From Methanobacterium_B sp963703015 (GTDB lineage: Archaea; Methanobacteriota; Methanobacteria; Methanobacteriales; Methanobacteriaceae), in contig OY969779.1 in the NCBI GenBank assembly GCA_963703015.1, positions 496,001-560,000 of the forward strand: a stretch of 64,000 nucleotides of DNA, given 5' to 3'. Below the pieces are notes generated by a model that worked only from the letters and a program-made list of their open reading frames with translations, did not search any database and had not been told where the DNA came from. Shown here piece by piece: positions 9,291 through 18,151 of the stretch (its first letter is position 1; each line of letters begins with the position of its first letter). Position numbers and translations under genes: made by a program.

Positions 9291-9701
9291 TTAAGCAGCT
9301 GCAGTTTGTGCAGCTGACACATAGAAAGCTCCACCCAGTACAGTAACAATTTTAGTTTTGTTTGAATCAGATGAATCTTTAACAATTGCTATGTACCCAT
9401 CAGGTAATGTTCCCGGTGCAGCTATTGCTGTGGTTAATGCTGCAATTGTTACTCCTGCAGATGTGAATGATTTAGTAGCACCTGCAAATCTTGCAGCTGT
9501 GATACCATTAAGGGCAACTTTAGAAGCAGTTACTGCAGCATCTTTTATTTTATTTGTATCAACAGCATTGTCTGCAAGTTCATCTGTACTAATAGATCCT
9601 GCTGCAACTACCCCTGCTTTAAGATTTACAATTTGATCATAACACCATTTCCAAATTTGTCCAGGATACCGTCTAGCTTCTATATAAGTGTCTTCTGTCA
9701 T
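9291..9701 (-). CDS. Small structural protein with fibre-like repeats
   Basis: A 136-residue protein. Residues 28-75 repeat short units of the type ISTDELADNAVDTNKIKDAA, a pattern common in phage fibre or decoration proteins with trimeric beta-helical stalks. The C-terminal half is small, Ala/Thr/Val-rich and beta-like. It lies directly after the major capsid gene with AGGAGG before its ATG. A capsid fibre or decoration role is inferred. Confidence 0.55.
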   Translation of the reverse strand: MTEDTYIEARRYPGQIWKWCYDQIVNLKAGVVAAGSISTDELADNAVDTNKIKDAAVTASKVALNGITAARFAGATKSFTSAGVTIAALTTAIAAPGTLPDGYIAIVKDSSDSNKTKIVTVLGGAFYVSAAQTAAA

Positions 9702-9732
9702 ATCTTAGCCTCCTAAAAAAAAGATTAAGTGT

Positions 9733-10692
9733 TTAAGCTGTTAATTTCCCAACTTGAACAGCTAATGGTTCCTGTGAACTGTAACCCACTTCAGCAACAA
9801 TCTGATATTTGTAAGGTTCGTTGTATTCCCTTGGTACAACTTGATTCACGTTGATTAAACTATTTGGAATATTTAATCTGCTTTGAGGATTTGCAAGTTC
9901 GGCTGTTTTGATTGTACTATATTTAGGATCAACGTATTTGTTGATGATTCCTGCAGGAGTTGAACTATCCATTCCCAAATAATCAATAGCATTGCCATTC
10001 TTATCTTTAATGCCATTGAGTGCATTCATCATGTTATCAACTTTAGTACCATCCACATCTATTGATTCATTATCAAAGGGTTTATCCATAGACATGTAAT
10101 AATCCTGAAGTAAAACATGTTTATCATTAGCAACAAAAGCCTGATCAAGTTTATATGCCAAGTCCTGATTTCCTGCAGATCCTGAGTTAAAGGCACTCCT
10201 AAGTTTTATAAAATCTGCCCTAGGATCTATAGAATCTGCCCAATCTGAAATTGTGGTTGGAAATGCTGCTGCTGCTGATCCTGCCATCCCTTTTGCAAAA
10301 ATAAAATTCAATTTATGTGCCATGCCTGCAATCACTTTACTTAGTGCAAGAGCTATTCTGGCATCACTATCTTGACGATTCAAAAACTGATCAGTATATT
10401 CAAATTCATATCCTACAACACTTGTTTTACCTAAAACGGCGTTAATAGGACTTAAAGTAATTCCAGTTAGTTCTGATCCTTCAGCAACTTCAAGAGGTTC
10501 ACTCATGATTTCATTATCAATGTCTTGTTTAGCTGTATCTGCTTTAAGTACAGTAGCAAACTCTCCAGTATCATTATCTGCTACTGGAAGTAAACTTAAA
10601 AATGGGACTAAAGGTTCCAAATTCTTTGTTAGGTATATTTCGAGATTGTGCTTTTTTAAAATGTAATCAGCTGGTAGTGTATTAAAAACCAT
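9733..10692 (-). CDS. Major capsid protein
   Basis: A 319-residue protein in the position expected for the HK97-fold major capsid protein, after the protease/scaffold and a decoration protein. The N-terminal 25 residues form a helix, as in N-arms. The segment TGITLSPINAVLGKTSVVGYE resembles the E-loop/P-domain strand region of encapsulin-like shells, and a long spine-helix candidate lies at about residues 110-140. Length and gene order are the main evidence. AGGAGGATAAATA precedes the ATG. Confidence 0.75.
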   Translation of the reverse strand: MVFNTLPADYILKKHNLEIYLTKNLEPLVPFLSLLPVADNDTGEFATVLKADTAKQDIDNEIMSEPLEVAEGSELTGITLSPINAVLGKTSVVGYEFEYTDQFLNRQDSDARIALALSKVIAGMAHKLNFIFAKGMAGSAAAAFPTTISDWADSIDPRADFIKLRSAFNSGSAGNQDLAYKLDQAFVANDKHVLLQDYYMSMDKPFDNESIDVDGTKVDNMMNALNGIKDKNGNAIDYLGMDSSTPAGIINKYVDPKYSTIKTAELANPQSRLNIPNSLINVNQVVPREYNEPYKYQIVAEVGYSSQEPLAVQVGKLTA

Positions 10693-10703
10693 TATTTATC
10701 CTC

Positions 10704-11219
10704 CTATGTCCTTGTTAATAATCCGTAAAATCCAAACATTACTGGAATCTTAGCACCCGAACTTGCTCCGGCCCCTACGATAACTCTTGTACCATTCTCA
10801 ACTGTGGCCTTGTCAAATCTTTGTGCTGTGGTTGCTCCAAATTTAACCATTTGACCATAGGTTACTGCAGTATTTGCAGGTTCTAATTGAACTGTACGGA
10901 TTCCTTTGCACATACATTCAACTGTAACACGTCTAGGCTCGTAATGTCCCCATGTTGCATCTGCTGTTGGCTGGTTTGTGTTCCAATATGAAGGTGTTCC
11001 AACAACTTGTCCAATTGTTTCAGGGTCTGAAGCTGCACATGGTGCAATAAGTCTGTCTCCTACAAGTTTAACCCAATCTCCATCATGGATAGGAGCTGAA
11101 AATACTGGAATTTGTATCTCTCCCCCAACAGGGCTACCTGTTTCAATAGTGACATCACCTTCTTTGCATTTGAAGGTAAATCTTGTACCTAACTGTCCTT
11201 GATTTGGTAATTCTGCCAT
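10704..11219 (-). CDS. Putative capsid decoration protein (DUF2190-like)
   Basis: A 171-residue beta-rich protein between the scaffold and the major capsid gene. Features include a repeated Gly-x-x-Val pattern, VKLVGDR and a late IVGAG segment, as in DUF2190-type decoration or stabilisation proteins, which sit at this locus. ATG 11219 lies behind GGTGATTAAA; the upstream GTG is less likely. Family membership is a judgement from pattern only. Confidence 0.55.
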   Translation of the reverse strand: MAELPNQGQLGTRFTFKCKEGDVTIETGSPVGGEIQIPVFSAPIHDGDWVKLVGDRLIAPCAASDPETIGQVVGTPSYWNTNQPTADATWGHYEPRRVTVECMCKGIRTVQLEPANTAVTYGQMVKFGATTAQRFDKATVENGTRVIVGAGASSGAKIPVMFGFYGLLTRT

Positions 11220-11220
11220 T

Positions 11221-11850
11221 TTAATCACCACCCTTTCCCATCATTTTATCCTGCTCTTTGGATATTTTTTCAAGGTCTATTTCTTCACCATCTTCATCAA
11301 CTAATTTGGTTGAATTAGAAGCTGCACTAGTGCCTCCCTGTGAATGTCTTTCCATGTCAATTATTTTAGGTGCTTCTTTCATGACTTCCTGATATTCTTC
11401 AGGTGCTTTCATGGCCATTGCAACATGTTTCTCTGTTTCGGCTGGTTTGATTTTTCCTTCTTCGAGGAATCCTGAAACAATACCTTCAGCTTCTGCTTTT
11501 GCTGCATTGCCTTTGAGCTCATCCATTTCTTTTCTGAGTTTTACAACTTCAGGATCAGGTTTACTTGCTCCACCTTCTGGATCCTTTTCACCTTCTCCTT
11601 CTCCACCTTCACTTGCTGCTGCAGGTGGGTTCTGTGCATTTGGATCTGCATTTGGATCAACAGGTTCTTTGATTCCTGCTTTACCTTCAAGGGCTGTAAT
11701 TCCAGATTGTACTTTATCAATTTTAGTTCCTAATGTTCCAATTGCTGCAACAACATCATCGAGTGTTGCAGGTTCATTATTCTTAGGATCCTGTGCATTT
11801 GGATCTGCACCAGGATCTGCAGGGTTACCTGCATTTGGGTCTGCTGCCAT
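11221..11850 (-). CDS. Nested scaffolding protein (internal start)
   Basis: Inside the protease gene, in the same frame, AAAGGAGAT is followed after 8 bases by ATG 11850, which begins MAADPNAGNPADPG. The resulting 209-residue product contains only the Pro/Asn-rich linker, the coiled coil and the acidic C-terminus, and omits the protease. This repeats the lambda C/Nu3 arrangement, in which scaffold is made from an internal start. The site is seen directly; its use is inferred. Confidence 0.6.
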   Translation of the reverse strand: MAADPNAGNPADPGADPNAQDPKNNEPATLDDVVAAIGTLGTKIDKVQSGITALEGKAGIKEPVDPNADPNAQNPPAAASEGGEGEGEKDPEGGASKPDPEVVKLRKEMDELKGNAAKAEAEGIVSGFLEEGKIKPAETEKHVAMAMKAPEEYQEVMKEAPKIIDMERHSQGGTSAASNSTKLVDEDGEEIDLEKISKEQDKMMGKGGD

Positions 11851-12462
11851 ACTTTCATCTCCTTTTATGATTGCTTTTGCGTTGTAAGCTGAACTTGAAG
11901 CAGCGAGAGGCATATCAACCTTACACTTTTCACATGCTCCATTTCCAACAAAATCAACACGATTAATCACAGAATACTTTTCAACTTGATCGGCCATCCC
12001 AGTTGGACAAGGCTTTACATTCATCTTTGAAACTTTACTGAAATCGTTTAATTCACCATTCTGATGAAGTTCTTTGATTATAGGGTTTGTTATTTCAGCA
12101 TCTGTAATCTTAATTTTATTATCTTCGAGTTTAACGTCTCTTAATAGGCCTACATTGAGTAGGTTCATTTTTTGTAAGATTTTATTCTTTTTCAGAACAT
12201 TACTATCTAGATCAAGATGATCAATTCCCAAAGGGATAGGTAAGTTCTCCTTAAGAATTTCATAATCTTTTTTAAGACTTTCTGGAGACACATACACTTT
12301 AGAAGGTTCCATCTTACCAGTTTTAGGGTTGTAGAGCCACATATTATGAATACCGGTACTCCAGATCGTACCTGCTACACCAATAAAATCACCACCTTGT
12401 GGATTTAAAATTAAAAATAAGAATGATAGGTAGATAGTTGATATGGGGTTACGTCTTCCCAC
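11221..12462 (-). CDS. Prohead protease with fused C-terminal scaffold
   Basis: The frame runs 413 codons from GTG 12462, but that GTG has no ribosome binding site and the first 26 residues look non-coding. GGTGGTGAT at 12388-12396 is followed by ATT 12384, after which the sequence reads GVAGTIWSTG, so an AUU start at 12384 is attractive. The N-terminal half, with IPLGIDHLD and later a Ser-Val-Ile-containing strand region, fits a capsid maturation protease. The C-terminal half is Pro/Asn/Ala-rich linker plus a charged coiled coil (about 295-345), as in scaffold proteins. A nested start at 11850 probably makes free scaffold. Confidence 0.65.
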   Translation of the reverse strand: MGRRNPISTIYLSFLFLILNPQGGDFIGVAGTIWSTGIHNMWLYNPKTGKMEPSKVYVSPESLKKDYEILKENLPIPLGIDHLDLDSNVLKKNKILQKMNLLNVGLLRDVKLEDNKIKITDAEITNPIIKELHQNGELNDFSKVSKMNVKPCPTGMADQVEKYSVINRVDFVGNGACEKCKVDMPLAASSSAYNAKAIIKGDESMAADPNAGNPADPGADPNAQDPKNNEPATLDDVVAAIGTLGTKIDKVQSGITALEGKAGIKEPVDPNADPNAQNPPAAASEGGEGEGEKDPEGGASKPDPEVVKLRKEMDELKGNAAKAEAEGIVSGFLEEGKIKPAETEKHVAMAMKAPEEYQEVMKEAPKIIDMERHSQGGTSAASNSTKLVDEDGEEIDLEKISKEQDKMMGKGGD

Positions 12463-12530
12463 GATATATTAGAAAAATTTAATAAATTTAGAATTGAATT
12501 ACAATATACTAAATCATATGGAGTGATCAA

Positions 12531-12824
12531 ATGTTTAAAGAAGATATAGAAGCATATAAGGAATTACAGAATAAATTAGATAAAAGATATATGGACTTAA
12601 CTAATAAATTAAGAGAAACAGTAAGGCCAATTTTAAAAAAACACAGTTTGGATGATTTTCATAGTCAAATAGGGTTTTCTACCAAAGATTTATCTATAGA
12701 TGTTACTTTAACTGAAACAGAAGTCTCAAATGAAGTAACTGATGAACTTAAAACTGCTTTAAAGGCTAAAAGTTATTCAACTAAAATAATTGACCGCAAA
12801 CTTGAAATAACTTTTAATTATTAA
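12531..12824 (+). CDS. Small counter-oriented gene in the head module
   Basis: A 97-residue lysine-rich helical protein on the strand opposite to all its structural neighbours. ATG 12531 follows GGAGTGATCAA. The 68 bp between it and the protease gene must hold divergent promoters. Its stop directly abuts the stop of the convergent metallopeptidase-like gene. I recognise no family. Its orientation marks it as an independently expressed accessory (moron) gene. Confidence 0.7.
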   Translation: MFKEDIEAYKELQNKLDKRYMDLTNKLRETVRPILKKHSLDDFHSQIGFSTKDLSIDVTLTETEVSNEVTDELKTALKAKSYSTKIIDRKLEITFNY

Positions 12825-13136
12825 TTACTTACTTTTTTGCCATTCAATTATCTGTAGCATAACTTGATGATCATAAATTTGTTGTTGAATAATCAAAGGT
12901 TCATTTATCTTAACCTCATCATCTGGCCTATATCCTAAAGCATCGAATATTAAATGTCTTATCTCATGTAATAATGCTAATTCTTGATGTTGTTTAGGAT
13001 AAGAACTGTTTATTCGTATTGTACATTTACCCCAATTACAATCACCATATAATTCATCACCATCACTAACAAGATTTTCAACAAATTCAATATCAATGAT
13101 TTTAGTTCCAATCTGGATTTTATCTTTAATTATCAA
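12825..13136 (-). CDS. ImmA/IrrE-like zinc metallopeptidase
   Basis: A 103-residue protein with HEIRH at residues 57-61, the HExxH zinc-binding motif, preceded by a hydrophobic helix in the order ELALLHEIRHLIF seen in ImmA/IrrE-type peptidases. The third ligand is probably an acidic residue in the following helix. TTG 13136 is chosen because GGAGTGAT, formed by the end of the upstream gene, lies 7 bases before it. ImmA-type enzymes cleave phage repressors, so a regulatory role is possible, but its position between minor head protein and protease is unusual for that. Confidence 0.7.
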   Translation of the reverse strand: MIIKDKIQIGTKIIDIEFVENLVSDGDELYGDCNWGKCTIRINSSYPKQHQELALLHEIRHLIFDALGYRPDDEVKINEPLIIQQQIYDHQVMLQIIEWQKSK

Positions 13137-13140
13137 CTAA

Positions 13141-13977
13141 TCACTCCATTACACTTGCAATTTCATTCACTACCTCATCCCAGATATTGGACACGTGGTT
13201 CATGGTAGGATGTTCATTAAACTTGAATCCATTATAATGTAATATATCTGAAGCCATGGCCGCTGCTTCAACTGTATTATCTACTAAATCCATTGCTGAA
13301 TCTACCGGTTGTCTGCTGAACTGTGGGAAGCACCTACATCTAGGATGTAAAGGTGGAATCATATCATTCTGATCTATAGTGAATGTTTGATTATCATAGG
13401 TTTCACTGCATAGTGGACATCTATCTGCAGCACCGGCAACTGTGAAACTCTGTGCTCCACGATTGAATCTTGCATTTGTATATGCTGAAAGATTTGATGC
13501 TCGCATCGTTTCTGTACGTGCGATTACTTGTGCTCGTGAATTACTCATTCCGTCTATTTTACTACTCATCACCTTGGCCATTTCTTTAGGTGCTAATTTC
13601 TGATCATAACTTTCAACTGCAATTTTTCGCAGATCTGTTTTCATGTCTTCGCCCATCTTGGTGACGTAGTGCATTGTATTTTCAGATATCACTCCTTTAA
13701 CAAGTTCCATCTGTCCACCCTTTGGTAGGGGGCTATAACTTGAGGCTTTAACTATATTTTGTAAGATTGATTGTGTTTCACTTGCATATTTGCCGGTTGT
13801 GAAAGTATTTTGAACGACTATTGGGCTGAGTTTCTGTACCCATGTGTCTAGGTTTTTTGCGTTTTGTGTGGTCCTGGCAACATCATTACGAATATCTCTC
13901 ATCAATATTTTGAATCGGTTTTCGTTGATGATTGTTTGACGTTTAAGGCCACGTGGTAGGGCAGGTACAGTTGACAT
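13141..13977 (-). CDS. Minor head protein, SPP1 gp7 / Mu gpF family
   Basis: A 278-residue protein with the hallmark of this family: an ARTETMRASN segment at about 149-158 followed by a zinc-like CPLC (about 188-191) and HPRCRC (about 212-217). The N-terminal 130 residues are helical. Such proteins attach to the portal and enter the capsid, and the gene lies directly after the portal gene as expected. ATG 13977 has AAGTGAAT upstream. Confidence 0.85.
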   Translation of the reverse strand: MSTVPALPRGLKRQTIINENRFKILMRDIRNDVARTTQNAKNLDTWVQKLSPIVVQNTFTTGKYASETQSILQNIVKASSYSPLPKGGQMELVKGVISENTMHYVTKMGEDMKTDLRKIAVESYDQKLAPKEMAKVMSSKIDGMSNSRAQVIARTETMRASNLSAYTNARFNRGAQSFTVAGAADRCPLCSETYDNQTFTIDQNDMIPPLHPRCRCFPQFSRQPVDSAMDLVDNTVEAAAMASDILHYNGFKFNEHPTMNHVSNIWDEVVNEIASVME

Positions 13978-13997
13978 AAGTATTCACTTATATAGGT

Positions 13998-15338
13998 TTA
14001 TTTACTTGGTACCATTTCTTCAAGATGCTGTTGAAGGGGACTGGTTTCATCGCCAGGTATTGGTTTTAGACTCTCAGGATCTTGTGGTCCTTCATCGATA
14101 TCAACTTCGTCTTTGTCTGGCATATCTACTCCGGCCATTTCTTTAACTGCAACTCCCAAAAGTTCTTGGAACCAATCATCTTTAGGTTCTATGGCCATAG
14201 CATCAACATAAGGTTTTAATGCATTTAAAAGACCTATAATATCTTTATCTTCAAACTTCTCAAAACTAATATTAGGACACTTAGCACCTGCAAAATTCCA
14301 CTTATTAAACTCATCTAATTTTTTTTGTATTGCTCCCGCTATTTCCTCATGAACACCATCCAATAACATCCTAGTTACAGATAATTGTGATTCACTCTGA
14401 GCATACGAACCTGAAGCGTCCATCTGGCCCATCATTAAAGTTCCAATGAAGAATCGTCTAAATATAATTGCATCTTCATATTGGATTGTACTGAATATTG
14501 CTTCACCTTTATTGGATGATTCCATGATATCAACTTCATCATCTTTACTAACTGTCATGTTAGTACGGCCATCAGATACCTCTTCTAATTGTTCTACAAC
14601 TTTCTTTTTGAATTGTTGCGTATCTTCACTTAATTTAGCAAGGAGAAAAGGAGCTGCATGTTTTTTTATGAACATTGCTAAAGTTTTGAGAACCTGTTTT
14701 TTCTCATAAACATTATCATAAATCTCATCTAATAGAGGACTTCCATGAGGATCATCAAACTCTCCATCATAGGAATATAATAAAACTTTCTCAATAGGTA
14801 TTGTTTCATTATTCCCTATTGTCATCTGTTGATTAATTCCAGTTAAGTCTCCTGTGGCATCATCAAACTCAAAGGTATCAGCATGATCTAAGGTTTTACG
14901 ATGAATTGAATACATCCCTTTTATTCCAATATTCCCATCATCTCTCAATTTATAAACTACTTCTTGAGCACTGAATCCATAAGGTAGGGCTGTGTAAATG
15001 TTTTTACGTACATTTCTGATAGGAGTATCCATATCATTTAGGATAACATCTTCTAAAAATGCAGCTGCTTGTTTGTCAATATCTTCATTGCCTCCAGGAG
15101 TCACATGTAAATCACGACTCAACAGAAACATGTTCAATATGCTGATCCCTACCTTAACCTGCGGATCCTTCATCATCCGTTTGTAATCTGGAAAATGTCT
15201 TTTTGTTCTGTATGAATCCCCATACATTAAATCTAAATAGTTACTGTTACTTTTTGTATTAGGATTTGTTGAAATCCGATTGAATAGAGTTGTTTTAATA
15301 GTAGATGCTGCTTGACCTAATCGTGATGTTATGCTCAT
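13998..15338 (-). CDS. Portal protein
   Basis: A 446-residue protein in the portal position between large terminase and minor head protein. It has typical portal traits: an early YRTKRHFPDYKRMMKDPQV segment, long acidic helices, and an acidic Pro-rich C-terminus. I chose ATG 15338 because AGGAGATAACACT precedes it and it begins 5 bases after the terminase stop; a longer upstream extension would overlap terminase without a ribosome binding site. It forms the dodecameric DNA gate. Confidence 0.85.
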   Translation of the reverse strand: MSITSRLGQAASTIKTTLFNRISTNPNTKSNSNYLDLMYGDSYRTKRHFPDYKRMMKDPQVKVGISILNMFLLSRDLHVTPGGNEDIDKQAAAFLEDVILNDMDTPIRNVRKNIYTALPYGFSAQEVVYKLRDDGNIGIKGMYSIHRKTLDHADTFEFDDATGDLTGINQQMTIGNNETIPIEKVLLYSYDGEFDDPHGSPLLDEIYDNVYEKKQVLKTLAMFIKKHAAPFLLAKLSEDTQQFKKKVVEQLEEVSDGRTNMTVSKDDEVDIMESSNKGEAIFSTIQYEDAIIFRRFFIGTLMMGQMDASGSYAQSESQLSVTRMLLDGVHEEIAGAIQKKLDEFNKWNFAGAKCPNISFEKFEDKDIIGLLNALKPYVDAMAIEPKDDWFQELLGVAVKEMAGVDMPDKDEVDIDEGPQDPESLKPIPGDETSPLQQHLEEMVPSK

Positions 15339-15342
15339 AGTG

Positions 15343-16716
15343 TTATCTCCTATTAAAAATATCTCGTGTACGTGTAGTTTTGGGTTCTGAATTACCATTA
15401 TATCGTTTATTAGAATCTGTGAGTGGATCTGTTCCAATGGTTCGGGTTCCAAGTATTGGGCCTCTTATCATATCTGGACAATGGTCCTTTGATTTTAATG
15501 GTTTGCTTTCGCCTCGTTTTAATGCATGTGGATCATACACATAGGACTGCATTTGTTCAAATGTGTTGGGACATTTATCAATATTAAGTTTAAATCTGTT
15601 ATCAGCTATTACTTCCTGAATCTGTTCAATGGCTTCCATTGTTTTAGGAGTATATGTTTTTATCCGGATTGGTTCGCCTTGATATTTCTCTTTTTTAAGA
15701 TCGGCCCTGAAAGCTGAGGCTTCGTGTGGAGTTACAAATACTGTTAAAGGCCTGCCTTCGAGCATTCCCATTGCTCCTTTAAATGAATGAGTAACATCTC
15801 CATACATCAATTCATTAAAAGATAATTGTCGGCCATCATGCTTTGACACGTCCCAATATACTTCATCCAATAGATGGTATTCATTACCATTAACCTGTCT
15901 TTTGATTCCAAATAAGCCACAAACTACAGCATTACCTCTTCCTTCATCCATTCCTATTACATAATAACTATAATCCCTATATGGTTCCTCTCCAGTTCTG
16001 AAAGTGTGTAAAGATTCACTGAACCGATCATATATTGCCCCATCAGGTATGGCTTCTATTCCTAAAACTTTTCTTTTATATCCAACACTTCCTTCAGGAT
16101 ATCTTTCAAGTAAATCATCAATAAATTCTTGAGGTAAATTTAAATTATCTTCTAATGTGAAATGCCAGGCTTTAACCATGCCTTTTTTAAGTTTAGATTC
16201 ATTATAAGTATAATCAGTAGGAATGTAATGTTTAGGAACATCGGGGTTATAAGTCCAGAAAGCTTTAGCACCTGCTAAACTCATCCTATCCAAAGTATCC
16301 TCAACAGCTTCTTTAGAATAAGTATTTATTTCATCAGCATACCATCCTGCCAAGGTCATACCTATAACTTTTTCTCTAACAACCTCATTACTAAAACCAA
16401 GAAGCCAAATAACCTTCTCACCAATATAAAGAATTCCTAAAAATCTATCATGATGATATTGAATACCAAAATAATTCAAAATTTTAAACAAAGGATAAAG
16501 AACATTCCTATAAAGAGTATCACGAGTTCGACCACTCATTAAAAATTCATTAAATGGAGATTCTTGAACATGTTGAATCCATCTTAAAATACTACTTACA
16601 GTTTTACTCGACCTAACAGATCCATACCAAATATTTAATCTAGCAATACTATTATCAATTGAATCCAACCCTTTACTACTAATAAGGCCAAATTTAAATT
16701 TACCGACTGCCTCCAT
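15343..16716 (-). CDS. Terminase large subunit
   Basis: A 457-residue protein with Walker A-like GSVRSSKT at about residues 34-41 (the non-canonical terminase P-loop), Walker B in WYADEI around residue 126, and a nuclease domain beginning near VIGMDEG at about 254. It cuts and packages concatemeric DNA into the prohead. ATG 16716 overlaps the small subunit gene by 17 bases; TTG 16755 is the alternative. Confidence 0.9.
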   Translation of the reverse strand: MEAVGKFKFGLISSKGLDSIDNSIARLNIWYGSVRSSKTVSSILRWIQHVQESPFNEFLMSGRTRDTLYRNVLYPLFKILNYFGIQYHHDRFLGILYIGEKVIWLLGFSNEVVREKVIGMTLAGWYADEINTYSKEAVEDTLDRMSLAGAKAFWTYNPDVPKHYIPTDYTYNESKLKKGMVKAWHFTLEDNLNLPQEFIDDLLERYPEGSVGYKRKVLGIEAIPDGAIYDRFSESLHTFRTGEEPYRDYSYYVIGMDEGRGNAVVCGLFGIKRQVNGNEYHLLDEVYWDVSKHDGRQLSFNELMYGDVTHSFKGAMGMLEGRPLTVFVTPHEASAFRADLKKEKYQGEPIRIKTYTPKTMEAIEQIQEVIADNRFKLNIDKCPNTFEQMQSYVYDPHALKRGESKPLKSKDHCPDMIRGPILGTRTIGTDPLTDSNKRYNGNSEPKTTRTRDIFNRR

Positions 16717-17260
16717 CTTTGGCGGCTTTCCGGCTTTCTTGTAATACTCTGGCAAACTCTTTCATCCCATTATTAGTTTCTGACTTAACTTTACCAGATT
16801 GTTCAATATGTTCAGTTGCAGCCCCTCTAGCAAGTCTTTCATTTCTTACTCCAATTTCCCAGGTTCTCGCTGCAGCATTACGTCTACCTTCAGGACTGGC
16901 CTTTGAAGATCCCTCTTCCAAACAGTCAATCTCTTCCAAGTCTTCCAAAGCTTTTGATTGAACTAACTTAGCATCTTCAGCTTGACGCTTATTCATCTCT
17001 TCAATTGCCTTCCAATTTTTCTTAAGCTCTTGCTCATCTAAAAAATCATCATAAGCACTTGCACGTTCAACCCAGTTGTATTTTGTAGAATAAGTTTCAA
17101 TCTGAGAAATTGATATGTCTTCGCCTGAATTTTCCTTCCATTTAACCTTGACTTTTTGATGTGATCGTGTAGGCCCATCGTTTCTATATATACCAAATAA
17201 TGCGTAGGGCTTATCACGTTCATACTCAATACGTTTCCAAATTTCCTGAACATCAAACAT
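16700..17260 (-). CDS. Terminase small subunit
   Basis: A 186-residue protein preceding and overlapping the large terminase gene. The region around residues 50-75 (ISISQIETYSTKYNWVERASAYD) resembles the helix-turn-helix and YNW motif of small terminases; the rest is charged coiled coil. It recognises the packaging site and stimulates the ATPase. ATG 17260 lies behind AAGTGATTCAA; GTG 17269 is an alternative. Confidence 0.8.
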   Translation of the reverse strand: MFDVQEIWKRIEYERDKPYALFGIYRNDGPTRSHQKVKVKWKENSGEDISISQIETYSTKYNWVERASAYDDFLDEQELKKNWKAIEEMNKRQAEDAKLVQSKALEDLEEIDCLEEGSSKASPEGRRNAAARTWEIGVRNERLARGAATEHIEQSGKVKSETNNGMKEFARVLQESRKAAKDGGSR

Positions 17261-17333
17261 TTGAATCACTTTGAACTAAAATTGATATAAATTGAATAAA
17301 AATAGGTGAAAATTATTAGAGAAGTATTGTAAA

Positions 17334-17465
17334 TTATTTAAAATTGAGTCGATTTTTGATGTAATTTAATGTAAATTTGTGGTCCTCTTCTGTGGGAGGA
17401 TCCCCTTGGTAATACCATTCATGTTTTTTGTATGGATTGTAAATTGTTGAAATTGTATCAACTTC
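17334..17465 (-). other. Coding-like open frame without a standard start
   Basis: Between the terminase and holin-associated genes the minus strand has a 43-codon open frame from 17465 to the TAA at 17334. Its product, including YNPYKKHEWYYQGDPP, looks like protein rather than noise. There is no ATG, GTG or TTG in frame; an ATT precedes STIYNPY. It may be a gene with an unusual start or the 3' remnant of a broken gene. The overlying DNA also holds a small bulged hairpin around 17380-17405. Confidence 0.3.
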
Positions 17466-17471
17466 TTATAA

Positions 17472-17717
17472 TCATAAAAATGTATAAATTTCTAAAACTC
17501 TAAAAATTAAAACAAATACAAATGAAACCGCCCCGCCTGCTAAAGCACCATAAAGCGTGTATTTCAATCTAAGGGATTTATTGGCTTCTTCTTCTAAAGC
17601 CTCTTGTCCCGCAACATATTCTAATATTTTATCTAATTTCTTTTCCATTGTGTCTAATCGATCATCCATGTAAGGATGTAACATACAAACCCCAGGTTGT
17701 TTTTCCTTTGGTGGCAT
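17472..17717 (-). CDS. XhlA-like holin-associated membrane protein
   Basis: An 81-residue protein with a coiled coil (about 18-50, MDDRLDTMEKKLDKILEY type) followed by one membrane helix (about 56-76). This order and size match haemolysin XhlA-type proteins that work with phage holins. It follows the two-helix holin candidate. Role: release of progeny through the membrane, alongside a wall-cutting enzyme. Confidence 0.65.
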   Translation of the reverse strand: MPPKEKQPGVCMLHPYMDDRLDTMEKKLDKILEYVAGQEALEEEANKSLRLKYTLYGALAGGAVSFVFVLIFRVLEIYTFL

Positions 17718-17734
17718 TTTCCTACACCTTGGGT

Positions 17735-18046
17735 TTATGGTTCGTCAAGAAGTTTGGCCTTTTTAATTTTCTTAGTCTCAACATTTTTTAGTGCTTCAAC
17801 TATTCCTTCTTCTTTCTGGTCCTGGCCATAGTCAAGACTGGATGTGTAATTCCATATATACACGATTATGATTACAATACCCACGAGTGATGTGGCCATG
17901 GCCTGATACTCAGGTGGAAGTTCTTGGATCATATCCTTTACAGGTTCTTGGATCTGTGGCATTAACCAGGATAAAAAAGTAAGAAATCCTACAATTCCCA
18001 CGATTATGGCACTAAGTATGTTTTGCTGTTCTGCTTTTAATGGCAT
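17735..18046 (-). CDS. Putative holin
   Basis: A 103-residue protein with two membrane helices (about 11-30 and 52-68) and a charged, Lys-rich cytoplasmic tail, the build of many small holins. It is paired with the XhlA-like gene 17 bases downstream. ATG 18046 lies behind AAAGGAGATATAATAA. Holins permeabilise the membrane at the end of infection; for this protein that is inferred from topology and neighbour. Confidence 0.65.
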   Translation of the reverse strand: MPLKAEQQNILSAIIVGIVGFLTFLSWLMPQIQEPVKDMIQELPPEYQAMATSLVGIVIIIVYIWNYTSSLDYGQDQKEEGIVEALKNVETKKIKKAKLLDEP

Positions 18047-18049
18047 TTA

Positions 18050-18151
18050 TTATATCTCCTTTATAGGTTTTTCCGTATCTAAAAAGTACCATTCTCCTTT
18101 CTCTTCGTTAAAGAAAGTTAAACGGTTTTTATGTGTATATGTCGCAATAAT
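18050..18151 (-). CDS. Tiny gene with apparent AUU start
   Basis: A strong site GGAGGCGGT (18156-18164) is followed after 8 bases from GGAGG by ATT 18151, then codons for ATYTHKNRLTFFNEEKGEWY and a further stretch to the TAA at 18050. The peptide of about 33 residues looks genuine and its end overlaps the holin ribosome binding site, as in coupled operons. No ATG, GTG or TTG fits except a TTG at 18169, upstream of the binding site. Function unknown. Confidence 0.4.
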   Translation of the reverse strand: MIATYTHKNRLTFFNEEKGEWYFLDTEKPIKEI

